Source of the DNA: Pantoea sp. BAV 3049
GTDB lineage: Bacteria; Pseudomonadota; Gammaproteobacteria; Enterobacterales; Enterobacteriaceae
Length of the DNA: 64,000 nucleotides
Direction of reading: 5' to 3'
Assembly: GCF_009765445.1 (NCBI RefSeq)
Contig: NZ_WHOY01000031.1
Location: forward strand, 2,501,561-2,565,560
Positions 54,030 to 62,995 of this stretch are shown in pieces. Each line of letters starts with the position of its first letter. Position 1 is the stretch's first letter. The notes under the pieces are model-generated. The model saw only the letters and a list, made by a program, of their open reading frames with translations. It searched no databases and was not told the origin of the DNA. Both the position numbers and the translations under genes were made by a program.

Positions 54030-54488
54030 ATGCGCTACTGGCTTCTGCTGATCATTGTTATTCTTGCGGGTTGCAGCAGCCATGCGCCGCCGCCAAATGG
54101 ACGCCTTTCCGATTCTATTACCGTGATTGCCCAACTTAATGAACAGCTCAGCCAGTGGCGTGGCACCCCTTACCGCTACGGCGGCATGAGCCGGGGTGGG
54201 ATTGACTGTTCCGGCTTCGTTTATATGACCTTCCGCGACCGCTTCGATTTGCAACTGCCCAGAACCACGGTGGCGCAGACCGATATCGGTACCCGCATCA
54301 GCAAGGATGATCTGTTACCTGGCGACCTGGTTTTCTTCAAAACCGGAGGGGGAGATAATGGGCTGCACGTGGGGATCTACGATACCGATAACCAGTTTAT
54401 TCATGCTTCTACCAGCCAGGGGGTTATTCGCTCATCTTTAAATAACGTCTACTGGAAAAAAGTTTTCTGGCAGGCAAGACGCATTTAA
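54030..54488 (+). CDS. nlpC: NlpC/P60-family lipoprotein
   Basis: A 152-residue lipoprotein (lipobox LAGC, Cys15) with an NlpC/P60 cysteine peptidase domain. The catalytic Cys is in GGIDCSGFV and the His in GLHVGIYD; a second His is in FIHAS. Such enzymes hydrolyse peptidoglycan peptides in the periplasm; the precise E. coli NlpC substrate is unsettled. Position after btuD is conserved. Confidence 0.94.
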   Translation: MRYWLLLIIVILAGCSSHAPPPNGRLSDSITVIAQLNEQLSQWRGTPYRYGGMSRGGIDCSGFVYMTFRDRFDLQLPRTTVAQTDIGTRISKDDLLPGDLVFFKTGGGDNGLHVGIYDTDNQFIHASTSQGVIRSSLNNVYWKKVFWQARRI

Positions 54489-54874
54489 TTTCGACTTATT
54501 TATAGTCTGCTAAGCATTTGGGAAAATGCTCATTTATTCGGCATTTGATTTATGGGATGATAATAAGCAATAACCACGTTTCTCCTGCATAATTGAACCA
54601 ATTGCCCTTAAGGGTGTTTCCGGAAACAACCTTATGTCAGATTTTTGTAAAGGGTGATTAAAGTAAATGTATGAATGGCTATGAATCGCTAGTTTGTGAT
54701 TCAATTGTTAAGCATCTTTCATGTGGGAGTTATGGTAGCTTAGCGTTTTAGTCAGGGTTTTTCGCCCTGTTTCTGCATTCTGACGACAATTGAAATTTAT
54801 AATGGCACTGATTGGGCCATGACAATGTCGATTCAGGCTGCGCGAATTGCCACTTCATCACGGCTGAAATAAAA
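54489..54874. other. nlpC-ydiV intergenic region with palindromes
   Basis: About 385 bp, AT-rich, no gene seen. It holds two adjoining palindromes, CCCTTAAGGG (54605-54614) and GTTTCCGGAAAC (54616-54627), a hairpin CAGGG/CCCTG (54753-54769) followed by TTTC, and a TATAAT -10-like element at 54798-54803 that could drive ydiV. Confidence 0.45.
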
Positions 54875-55615
54875 ATGAAAATCCATCTGGAAGCGGATTA
54901 TAAGAGTTACACAGCATTCTACCCGGTCTACAGCTTCGACGGTCAATTGATCTCGGTCGAGCTGCTGACACATTTCTCGCACAGTACCGCAAACGTGGCG
55001 ATCCCTCAGCATATTCTGCTGCCCCAGCTCACTACCGATCAGCGAATCACTCTGTTGCAAACGCAAATCAACAGCATTGAAAAACACCATGACTTCTTTC
55101 GTCAGCAGGGCGTTAAAGTTGCCCTGAAAATAGACGATATCCTTGCGAAAGCGATCCTGGAAAGTGAATTCCTGGCCCGTAAACTGGATGCGCTGGAATG
55201 GCTGGAACTGGAAATTAACGAAAGTTTCCCTGATCTGAAATTGGGAAAAGACAATCCCAGTCTGATGGCTCTGAGTCAGCGCTTCGACTTAAGTCTGGAA
55301 AATTACGGGGCCGGTAAGGCGCCTTCAAAAGCCGTATATGACGATCTGTTTTCCAGGATCAAACTGGACAAAGGCTTTATTCAACATAATATTAATCGCC
55401 TCTCCTTCAGGCCATTCATTAGTACAATTCTGGATCACATTAAACCACATTGCCAGCAGGTTATCGTGCAGGGAATTGATGATTTACCCGGCCTGGAAAA
55501 AATCAGCCATTACGATTTTGACGGTATTCAGAGTTCTCTTTTCTCTCCGGTGGGAGAAGATGCGCTTTCATCTTTGATTGATCCCCCTAAAGAGTTGGTA
55601 GGCGACCCGCACTAA
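54875..55615 (+). CDS. ydiV: Degenerate EAL-domain anti-FlhDC factor YdiV
   Basis: A 246-residue single-domain EAL-like protein. The usual EAL/EVL signature is replaced by VELLTHF, as in E. coli YdiV, and most c-di-GMP-binding residues are lost; LINES-like ELEINESFPDL, SLENYGAGKAPSKAV and IKLDKGFI trace the fold. YdiV binds FlhD and targets FlhDC for degradation, repressing motility under poor nutrition. ATG 54875 has a weak ribosome site; an in-frame ATG at 54812 is an alternative. Poor initiation would fit the known low expression of ydiV. Confidence 0.85.
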   Translation: MKIHLEADYKSYTAFYPVYSFDGQLISVELLTHFSHSTANVAIPQHILLPQLTTDQRITLLQTQINSIEKHHDFFRQQGVKVALKIDDILAKAILESEFLARKLDALEWLELEINESFPDLKLGKDNPSLMALSQRFDLSLENYGAGKAPSKAVYDDLFSRIKLDKGFIQHNINRLSFRPFISTILDHIKPHCQQVIVQGIDDLPGLEKISHYDFDGIQSSLFSPVGEDALSSLIDPPKELVGDPH

Positions 55616-55721
55616 TACCCCCTTAATGAGTCCGTGTTTACCTCCTCTCAGGAGGTTTACACTGGGCGTCATGCCTGAGCACGGTATCCACGATGGCCGC
55701 GGCAAAACGTAAGGGGAAGTC

Positions 55722-57161
55722 ATGCAATTCAACAATACCTGGTATCAGGAACTGACGGGTTTCTATACGGCGTTGCAGCCAACTCCGCTAAAAAATCCGC
55801 GCCTGCTGTTCCACAGTCCGGCTCTGGCACGGGATCTTGGACTGGATCAAAGTTGGTTCTCGGAACAGAAGACCGCGCTCTGGAGTGGACAGGCGCTGCT
55901 GCCTGGCATGCAGCCTCTGGCGCAGGTCTATAGCGGGCATCAGTTTGGCGTCTGGGCGGGGCAATTAGGTGACGGGCGGGGTCTGTTGCTGGGTGAGCAG
56001 CAGCTGGACGATGGTCGCAAAATGGACTGGCATCTGAAAGGGGCTGGTCTGACACCTTATTCCCGCATGGGAGATGGCCGGGCGGTACTGCGTTCCACCC
56101 TGCGTGAGTTTCTGGCCTCTGAGGCGATGCATGCCCTTGGCGTGCCGACGTCTCGTGCGCTGACGGTGGTGACCAGCGATGAGCCGGTCTACCGTGAAAC
56201 TTCCGAACGTGGTGCAATGTTGCTGCGCGTGGCGGAAAGCCATGTCAGATTTGGTCATTTTGAGCATTTCTTCTATGCCGGACAGCCTGAGAAAGTGCGT
56301 GAGCTTGCTGACTATGTGATCCGCCACCACTGGCCGCAATGGCAGGAAGAGGCCGATCGTTATCTGCTGTGGTTCAGTGATGTGGTCAGGCGAACGGCAC
56401 GACTGATTGCTCACTGGCAGTGCGTGGGTTTCGCCCATGGGGTGATGAATACCGATAATATGTCGATTCTGGGCCTGACCCTGGACTATGGACCTTACGG
56501 ATTCCTGGATGATTATCAACCGGGCTTTATCTGCAACCATTCTGACTATCAGGGGCGTTACAGTTTTGATAATCAGCCGGTGGTGGGGCTGTGGAACCTG
56601 AATCGCCTGGCGCATTCGCTGTCGGGATTACTGGATACCGCACAGCTGAAGCAGGCGCTGGCAGAGTACGAACCGGAGCTGATGCGCAGCTGGGGCGAGC
56701 AGATGAGGGCCAGGCTGGGGTTGAAGACCCAGGATCGTGACGACAACGATATTCTGACCGGGCTGTTAGCGCTGATGACCAAGGAGGGCAGCGATTACAC
56801 TCTGACGTTCCGAAAACTGAGCGAGACGGAGCAGCAGCAGTTGAAGTCACCGTTGCGGGACGAGTTTATCGATCGTGAGGCATTTGACAGCTGGTACAAC
56901 ATTTACCGGCAGCGGTTGATTAAGGAAGATCGCAGCGATGCGGAGCGCCAGCAGGAGATGAAGCAGGCTAACCCGGCGATAGTCTTGCGAAATTATCTGG
57001 CGCAGCAGGCGATTGAGCTGGCGGAAAAGGATGATATCAGCGTGTTAACGCGGCTGCATCAGGCGCTGAGCAAACCATTCGACGATGCGCCGGAATTTGC
57101 GGATTTGATGCGGCGGCCACCGGACTGGGGCAAGAAGCTGGAAGTGAGTTGTTCGAGCTGA
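55722..57161 (+). CDS. selO: Protein adenylyltransferase SelO (YdiU)
   Basis: A 479-residue pseudokinase of the SelO/UPF0061 family (E. coli 478). [18 protein letters not shown] at the start of the fold, [22 protein letters not shown] and the flipped-nucleotide site [22 protein letters not shown] are visible. SelO transfers AMP to proteins in redox homeostasis. It ends in VSCSS with cysteine where eukaryotic forms use selenocysteine. Followed by a repeat-rich intergenic block rather than hemP as in E. coli. Confidence 0.94.
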   Translation: MQFNNTWYQELTGFYTALQPTPLKNPRLLFHSPALARDLGLDQSWFSEQKTALWSGQALLPGMQPLAQVYSGHQFGVWAGQLGDGRGLLLGEQQLDDGRKMDWHLKGAGLTPYSRMGDGRAVLRSTLREFLASEAMHALGVPTSRALTVVTSDEPVYRETSERGAMLLRVAESHVRFGHFEHFFYAGQPEKVRELADYVIRHHWPQWQEEADRYLLWFSDVVRRTARLIAHWQCVGFAHGVMNTDNMSILGLTLDYGPYGFLDDYQPGFICNHSDYQGRYSFDNQPVVGLWNLNRLAHSLSGLLDTAQLKQALAEYEPELMRSWGEQMRARLGLKTQDRDDNDILTGLLALMTKEGSDYTLTFRKLSETEQQQLKSPLRDEFIDREAFDSWYNIYRQRLIKEDRSDAERQQEMKQANPAIVLRNYLAQQAIELAEKDDISVLTRLHQALSKPFDDAPEFADLMRRPPDWGKKLEVSCSS

Positions 57162-57199
57162 GCAAATTCAGGGGGCTGAGTCAGGCCGCTGAAATGTCC

Positions 57200-57600
57200 G
57201 GTGATAGCAGGAAGGGTTATCCGGAGTGATGTAGCTGCCATGTCCTGTGTCAGCTGGAGGGGTTATCCGGAACACGGACACGCCGTGAAATCATCCCTGA
57301 TGGCTTGAGTCGCGCGTCCCTGCGCGACACAGTCCGCTTATCCGGATAACCCCTCCTGCCAGCGGCCACGGAATGGCTGTTACAAGAAGCTTCTTCTGCC
57401 AACAACCGCAGTATTGATGAGTAAGAGGGTTGCTTTTGAACTGGATTTTTTAACTCACCAACAACGCGGAAACTAGTGGGGCGTTGAGGGGAACTCAGCC
57501 GGGTGGTTGCGGCATGGACGCCGCAATCAAGCCCCCATGGATGGGTTCACGGCATACCGGATGAGTTCCTCCTCACTGACGCCGATAACCGGAGCCGGTT
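57200..57600. repeat. Intergenic palindromic repeat block between selO and aroH
   Basis: Three copies of an 11-16 base unit containing GGGTTATCCGGA: direct at 57214-57225 and 57256-57271 (GGAGGGGTTATCCGGA), and inverted at 57341-57356 (TCCGGATAACCCCTCC), the last two forming a perfect 16-base inverted repeat about 100 bases apart. Inside lies GCGCGTCCCTGCGCG. A second motif follows: TTGCGGC/GCCGCAA hairpin (57507-57526) and CCCATGG/ATGGG. No open frame is convincing. It looks like enterobacterial intergenic repetitive sequence; family not identified. Confidence 0.65.
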
Positions 57601-57659
57601 TTGACCTTATCAACAACGATCACCGAATCTGGCCTTTAGCCCACCAACCCCGATCCGCT

Positions 57660-58706
57660 TCAGAAACGTGAATCAACAGCCTCAGCCAGCAGCGCCAGCA
57701 CCTCCTCGCTGTCTTCCCAGCCCAGGCACGGATCGGTAATCGACTGGCCGTACACCAGCGGTTTACCCGCCTCAACTTTCTGCGTGCCTTCCTGCAGAAA
57801 ACTCTCAACCATCACGCCCGCAATCGCCCTCGACCCGTCACGGATCTGCTGTGCAACAGATTCCGCCACGTTTTTCTGGCGGCGATGCTGTTTCAGGCAG
57901 TTCCCGTGGCTGAAGTCGATCACCAGCTGTTCCGGCAATCTACACTGGCGCAGGCTCTCTGCGGCCGCCGCGATATCTTCCGGATGATAGTTAGGCTGCT
58001 TGCCACCGCGCATAATCACATGGCCGGAAGGGTTACCGCTGGTCTGGTAAATAGTCATCTGACCATGCTTATCCGGCGATAAGAACATATGGCTGGCACG
58101 GGAAGCGCGGATCGCATCAACAGCGATCTGAATATTGCCATCCGTACCGTTCTTAAAGCCTACCGGGCAGGAGAGAGCTGACGCCATTTCCCGGTGGATC
58201 TGACTCTGCGTCGTGCGGGCACCAATTGCGCCCCAGCTAATAAGATCGGCAATAAATTGACCCACCACCATGTCCAGAAACTCGGTGGCCGTTGGCATCC
58301 CCAGCGCATTAATATCGAGCAGCAGCTTACGGGCGATCTCCAGTCCATGATTGACGCGGAAACTGCCGTCAAGATCGGGATCGGAAATCAGGCCTTTCCA
58401 GCCGACCACGGTGCGGGGTTTTTCGAAGTAGGTCCGCATGACGATTTCAAGACGCGACTGATATTTTTCACGCAGCCCATTCAGCCTGGCAGCATACTCC
58501 ACCGCGGCTTTGGGATCGTGCAAAGAGCAAGGACCAATCACCACCAGCAGGCGGCGATCTTCACCAGAAAGAATACGGGCAATCCGTTTGCGGGAGTCGG
58601 TGACGCTGGCTGCAATGGCCGGGGTGATCGGGTGCCGCTTCGCCAGCTCATCAGGCGTAATCAGGCTCTCGATGCGCGCGGTCCGCAGTTCATCTGTTTT
58701 GTTCAT
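57660..58706 (-). CDS. aroH: DAHP synthase, tryptophan-sensitive type
   Basis: A 348-residue type I 3-deoxy-7-phosphoheptulonate synthase, exactly the AroH length and closest to AroH in its N-terminus (MNKTDELRTARIESLITP). Substrate motifs MRTYFEKPRTVVGWKGLISDP, PVGFKNGTDG and VIDFSHGNCLKQ (metal Cys/His) are intact. It makes the first intermediate of aromatic biosynthesis from PEP and erythrose-4-phosphate. ATG 58704-58706 is chosen; the in-frame start two codons earlier is less likely. No clear TrpR operator was found upstream. Confidence 0.95.
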   Translation of the reverse strand: MNKTDELRTARIESLITPDELAKRHPITPAIAASVTDSRKRIARILSGEDRRLLVVIGPCSLHDPKAAVEYAARLNGLREKYQSRLEIVMRTYFEKPRTVVGWKGLISDPDLDGSFRVNHGLEIARKLLLDINALGMPTATEFLDMVVGQFIADLISWGAIGARTTQSQIHREMASALSCPVGFKNGTDGNIQIAVDAIRASRASHMFLSPDKHGQMTIYQTSGNPSGHVIMRGGKQPNYHPEDIAAAAESLRQCRLPEQLVIDFSHGNCLKQHRRQKNVAESVAQQIRDGSRAIAGVMVESFLQEGTQKVEAGKPLVYGQSITDPCLGWEDSEEVLALLAEAVDSRF

Positions 58707-58874
58707 AACCATCTCTGAAATTTTTTTCTTCGCAGCGGCAGAAGTACCGGGAAGTGATGGGGATCACAATAAACCAAACAGCGGTGATTTCAACCCGAAA
58801 CGCCCGCAATTCGGGCGCAACGGGATAAATATCACTCTTTCTGCAGAACGATCAATAAATGCACTGGCTCAGCA

Positions 58875-59708
58875 TCAGTACATTCTGCGGGTCAGCCCCA
58901 TAATATCGAGGATTTTAGTGGCAATCTCTTCCACCGAGTAATTGGTGCTGTTCAGATAGCGGATTTGATTAGTGCGGAACAGCGCTTCCACTTCGCCCAC
59001 CTCCAGACGACACTGGCGCATTGAAGCGTAGCGGGTGTTCTCTGCACGTTCCTGGCGGATCGCGGCCAGCCGTTCAGGATCGATGGTCAGGCCGAACAAT
59101 TTATTCTGAAAGGGCTTCAGTGCGGGCGGCAGTTTCAGGTTATCCATATCGTCAGCAATAAAAGGATAGTTTGCGGCACGGATACCGAACTGCATTGCCA
59201 GATAGAGGCTGGTGGGTGTTTTACCGCAGCGCGAGACGCCCAGTAAAATAACCTGCGACTCTTCCAGCCCGCGTAATGAAATCCCGTCATCATGGGCGAG
59301 AGTGTAATCAATCGCGGCGATACGCGCATCATACTTACCGAGGTTGCCCGCCGTCAGCCCGTGCGTCCGGTTTGCCACCGGTGCCGGATCGATCCCCAGC
59401 TCATGCTGCAGCGGTGCCACCAGCGACTGTACGATGTCCTGGCAAAACCCGTCGCTTTGCAGAATGATTTCGCGGATCTCCGGCGTGACGATGGAAATGA
59501 ACACCAGCGGGCGCACGCCGCTCTTCTGATACAAAGCATTGATCTGAGCCTTCACCGCCTGTGCTCGCTGCACGTTCTCAACAAATGGCAGGGTGACGCT
59601 GTTAATGCCCACGGGAAACTGCGACAGTACCGCGTGCCCAAGCACTTCAGCAGTGATCGCTGTGCCGTCCGAGATATAAAAAACACTTCGTTCGCTGTTC
59701 ACGTCCAT
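58875..59708 (-). CDS. ppsR: PEP synthetase regulatory protein (kinase/pyrophosphorylase)
   Basis: A 277-residue DUF299 protein, exactly the E. coli PpsR length. N-terminal [22 protein letters not shown] and the P-loop [15 protein letters not shown] are diagnostic. It phosphorylates PpsA on threonine with ADP to inactivate it and reverses this with phosphate. ATG 59706-59708 has GGGAGACG upstream. Divergent from ppsA, as in E. coli. Confidence 0.96.
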   Translation of the reverse strand: MDVNSERSVFYISDGTAITAEVLGHAVLSQFPVGINSVTLPFVENVQRAQAVKAQINALYQKSGVRPLVFISIVTPEIREIILQSDGFCQDIVQSLVAPLQHELGIDPAPVANRTHGLTAGNLGKYDARIAAIDYTLAHDDGISLRGLEESQVILLGVSRCGKTPTSLYLAMQFGIRAANYPFIADDMDNLKLPPALKPFQNKLFGLTIDPERLAAIRQERAENTRYASMRQCRLEVGEVEALFRTNQIRYLNSTNYSVEEIATKILDIMGLTRRMY

Positions 59709-60179
59709 TTCGTCTCCCAACAGATTGTTCTTAGCAGACTAAATTAATCGGTCACGAGAAAGCAAATAGTGACTTAGTTTACAAAACAAAATAAACACTT
59801 CATAAGTTAATGATATGAACTTTTTATTTTTGTAAAATGACGCTATGGGTAAAAAAAGCCGCATTAATGAAATGATGTTTCCTTTTAGTATTCGTAAAAA
59901 TAGAGATTTATCTAAAAAGCATTCTGAATACGAATCAAATCTGGTTGCGCAAACAGATTGCGCTGATAACGTCAGGAGTGTGAGCAGGTGGATGATAGAT
60001 AAAGAGTTATCTTATTCCCTTTGTTGCGCAACGTCCTGAAAGCAGGCGGAGTTTTCTTAAAAGTGTTTTTTTTAACTGCTAGAACGATTCAACAGTTTCT
60101 TTCCTCCACCGTAATGTGCCAGGCTCAAAAAGTATTACTCTGTCCTCATTACTTAATTAAATCTCAAAAGGATTGCTTC
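59709..60179. other. Divergent ppsR/ppsA control region
   Basis: About 470 bp, strongly AT-rich, with no convincing gene; an open frame at 59845-60039 has no ribosome site or family features. It holds a Cra-like site near the ppsA side. Confidence 0.6.
60080..60093 (-). promoter_or_regulatory. Cra (FruR)-like site upstream of ppsA
   Basis: Minus-strand GTTGAATCGTTCTA agrees with the Cra consensus GNTGAATCGNTTNA at all but one fixed position. It is about 90 bp before the ppsA start. In E. coli Cra activates ppsA, so gluconeogenic control is likely conserved. Confidence 0.65.
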
Positions 60180-60180
60180 A

Positions 60181-62562
60181 ATGTCCAATAAAGGCGAACT
60201 GCCGCTTGTGCTCTGGTATAACCAGCTTGGCATGAACGATGTTGATCGGGTGGGAGGCAAAAATGCCTCTCTGGGTGAAATGATTACTAATTTGTCCTCG
60301 CTCGGCGTTTCCGTTCCGAACGGTTTTGCGACGACCTCAGATGCATTCAATCAGTTCCTCGATCAAAGCGGCGTCAATCAGCGTATCTACGACCTGCTTG
60401 ATAAGACCGATATTGATGATGTTGACGAGCTGGCCAAAGCGGGCAAACAAATCCGCCAGTGGATTGTGGACACTCCCTTCCAGCCGCATCTGGAAGCCGC
60501 GATCCGGGAAGCGTATCAGCAGCTTTCCTCCGACGATGCTGAAGCCTCCTTTGCCGTGCGCTCCTCCGCCACTGCAGAAGATATGCCTGATGCTTCGTTT
60601 GCCGGGCAGCAGGAAACCTTCCTTAACGTGCAGGGTTTTGATGCCGTGCTGATTGCGGTGAAGCACGTTTACGCTTCGCTGTTTAACGACCGTGCAATCT
60701 CTTACCGCGTGCATCAGGGTTATGACCATCGCGGCGTGGCACTGTCTGCTGGTGTTCAGCGTATGGTGCGTTCAGATGTGGGCGCAGCGGGCGTGATGTT
60801 CACCATCGATACCGAATCTGGTTTCGATCAGGTGGTGTTTATTACCGCGGCTCTGGGACTCGGAGAAATGGTGGTTCAGGGGGCGGTCAACCCGGACGAG
60901 TTCTACGTGCATAAACCGACTCTGGCAGCAGGCCGTCCGGCCATTGTTCGCCGCAATATGGGCTCTAAAAAAATCCGCATGGTCTATGCCGATTCGCAGG
61001 AGCACGGCGAGCAGGTGAGGATTGAGGACGTGCCGGAAGCCGAGCGCGATCGTTTCTGTCTGAGCAGCGAAGAAGTGGAAGCGCTGGCGGCGCAGGCTGT
61101 GCAGATCGAAAAACATTACCAGCGTCCGATGGACATTGAGTGGGCGAAAGACGGTCACACCGGCAAGCTGTTTATCGTGCAGGCTCGTCCGGAAACCGTC
61201 CGTTCCAACGGCCAGGTGATGGAGCGTTACACACTGCAGGGCAATGGCAAAGTAGTGGTGGAAGGCCGCGCCATCGGCCATCGTATCGGTGCCGGTGAAG
61301 TAAAAGTCATCCATGATATTAGCGAAATGAACCGGATCCAGAAAGGCGACGTGCTGGTGACTGACATGACCGACCCGGATTGGGAGCCGATCATGAAGAA
61401 AGCTTCAGCAATCGTCACTAATCGCGGCGGTCGTACCTGCCATGCGGCAATCATCGCGCGTGAACTGGGTATTCCAGCCGTGGTGGGTTGCGGCGATGCC
61501 ACTGACCGGCTGAAAGATGGCCACAAGGTCACGGTATCCTGCGCGGAAGGCGATACTGGCTATGTCTATGACGATTTACTCGACTTCGAAGTGAAAAGCT
61601 CTCAGGTCGATGATTTGCCGTCTCTGCCACTGAAAATAATGATGAATGTGGGTAACCCGGACCGCGCGTTTGATTTCGCCTGCTTACCAAACGAGGGTGT
61701 TGGCCTGGCGCGTCTGGAATTTATCATTAACAGAATGATTGGCGTGCATCCTAAAGCGTTGCTTGAGTTTGATCAGCAAACGCCGGAGCTGCAGAAACAG
61801 ATCCGCACAATGATGAAGGGTTTCGACGATCCGGTCGAGTTCTACATTGCACGCCTGACCGAAGGGATTGCCACATTGGGGGCTGCCTTCGCGCCGAAGC
61901 GGGTGATTGTGCGTCTCTCCGACTTCAAAACCAACGAATACGCTAACCTGGTGGGCGGCGAGCGTTACGAGCCGGAAGAAGAGAACCCGATGCTGGGCTT
62001 CCGTGGCGCGGGTCGCTACGTGGCTGACAGCTTCCGTGACTGCTTTGCTCTGGAGTGCGCCGCCGTCAAACGTGTGCGTAATGAGATGGGGCTGAACAAC
62101 GTTGAGATTATGGTGCCGTTCGTCCGCACCGTGGCTCAAGCGAAGGCGGTAGTGGAAGAGCTGGAGCGTCAGGGCCTGAAGCGCGGTGAAAACGGTCTGA
62201 AAATCATCATGATGTGTGAGATCCCGTCCAATGCTCTGCTGGCTGAAGAGTTCCTGCAGTACTTTGACGGCTTCTCTATCGGCTCCAACGATATGACGCA
62301 GCTGGCGCTGGGTCTGGACCGTGACTCTGGCGTGGTATCCGAACTGTTTGATGAGCGCAACGATGCGGTGAAAGCACTGTTGTCGATGGCGATCAAAGCG
62401 GCGAAGAAACAGGGTAAATATGTCGGTATTTGTGGTCAGGGACCGTCGGACCATGAGGACTTTGCCGCATGGCTGATGGAAGAGGGAATCGACAGCCTGT
62501 CACTCAACCCGGACACGGTGGTACAAACCTGGCTGAGCCTGGCAGAAATGCCGAATAAATAG
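60181..62562 (+). CDS. ppsA: Phosphoenolpyruvate synthase
   Basis: A 793-residue enzyme (E. coli 792). N-terminal ATP-grasp domain ([11 protein letters not shown] at the start), the swivelling phosphohistidine domain with [14 protein letters not shown] (catalytic His; the adjacent Thr is the PpsR target), and the C-terminal PEP/pyruvate TIM barrel ([32 protein letters not shown]). It makes PEP from pyruvate and ATP for gluconeogenesis. AAAAGGA precedes the ATG. Confidence 0.98.
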   Translation: MSNKGELPLVLWYNQLGMNDVDRVGGKNASLGEMITNLSSLGVSVPNGFATTSDAFNQFLDQSGVNQRIYDLLDKTDIDDVDELAKAGKQIRQWIVDTPFQPHLEAAIREAYQQLSSDDAEASFAVRSSATAEDMPDASFAGQQETFLNVQGFDAVLIAVKHVYASLFNDRAISYRVHQGYDHRGVALSAGVQRMVRSDVGAAGVMFTIDTESGFDQVVFITAALGLGEMVVQGAVNPDEFYVHKPTLAAGRPAIVRRNMGSKKIRMVYADSQEHGEQVRIEDVPEAERDRFCLSSEEVEALAAQAVQIEKHYQRPMDIEWAKDGHTGKLFIVQARPETVRSNGQVMERYTLQGNGKVVVEGRAIGHRIGAGEVKVIHDISEMNRIQKGDVLVTDMTDPDWEPIMKKASAIVTNRGGRTCHAAIIARELGIPAVVGCGDATDRLKDGHKVTVSCAEGDTGYVYDDLLDFEVKSSQVDDLPSLPLKIMMNVGNPDRAFDFACLPNEGVGLARLEFIINRMIGVHPKALLEFDQQTPELQKQIRTMMKGFDDPVEFYIARLTEGIATLGAAFAPKRVIVRLSDFKTNEYANLVGGERYEPEEENPMLGFRGAGRYVADSFRDCFALECAAVKRVRNEMGLNNVEIMVPFVRTVAQAKAVVEELERQGLKRGENGLKIIMMCEIPSNALLAEEFLQYFDGFSIGSNDMTQLALGLDRDSGVVSELFDERNDAVKALLSMAIKAAKKQGKYVGICGQGPSDHEDFAAWLMEEGIDSLSLNPDTVVQTWLSLAEMPNK

Positions 62563-62585
62563 CACAGTTGGCGATGACATACGCT

Positions 62586-62616
62586 AAAGGCCAGATTATC
62601 TGGCCTTTTTACTTTT
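62586..62616 (+). terminator. Terminator after ppsA
   Basis: AAAGGCCAG (62586-62594), ATTAT, CTGGCC (62600-62605), TTTTTACTTTT. Confidence 0.88.
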
Positions 62617-62624
62617 CTGCGTGC

Positions 62625-62731
62625 AAAAAAAAAGCCCATCACATGGGATGGGCAAAGACTACACACAGCAATTCTTTACTTTACTCAGGGGAAAAAGGTT
62701 GTTTAGAAATCAGCACTTTGATCGTAAACGT
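62625..62731 (-). ncRNA. rprA: Small regulatory RNA RprA
   Basis: The minus strand matches E. coli RprA in its 3' half: the CCCCTGAGT segment (62683-62691), then AATTGCTGTGTGTAGTCTTT (62655-62674) and the terminator GCCCATC/GATGGGC (62634-62652) with a nine-base T-run. The distance from the CCCCTGAG block back to an ACG start also equals that of E. coli, giving a length of about 107. RprA is an Hfq-binding activator of rpoS translation, induced by RcsB. It lies next to ydiK, as in E. coli. The 5' third is diverged; the 5' end is inferred. Confidence 0.9.
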
Positions 62732-62766
62732 AGGATTCATACTATTCAGACGGGGAGACCGAGTCA

Positions 62767-62778
62767 TTAAGAATCCTC
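62767..62778. promoter_or_regulatory. RcsB-box-like sequence upstream of rprA
   Basis: TTAAGAATCCTC resembles the RcsB/RcsAB box (TAAGAATATTCCTA) and is centred about 42 bases before the predicted rprA start; TAGTAT is in the -10 position on the minus strand (62739-62744). In E. coli rprA is activated by phosphorylated RcsB. Confidence 0.45.
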
Positions 62779-62995
62779 TTATTAGTTTAAAATCCATAAT
62801 CTTTTGTGACAGAAATGTCGTCAGTTAAGCTGCGAAACTGTACTGATGGTAATCAATTCACCATAAGAGAGACTGAAAAGGGCGGAATGAGGGGATTTCT
62901 GGTAAAAGTTATTTATCAAAAGTATTTAAAACGTGACGTGAGGTTTTTTTGCAGAAAGGGCGGTCAGGCAGGCTGACCGCGCTGAAAGGACTGTT

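Noticed and set aside
58707-58874. TrpR operator upstream of aroH
   Set aside because: No sequence close to the GTACTAGTT-type dyad was found.
59845-60039. Open frame of 64 codons in the ppsR/ppsA control region
   Set aside because: No ribosome site and a low-complexity AT-rich composition; it lies in a conserved control region with no gene in E. coli.
62568-62828. Open frame of 86 codons after ppsA
   Set aside because: It runs through the ppsA terminator and antisense to rprA; no family features.
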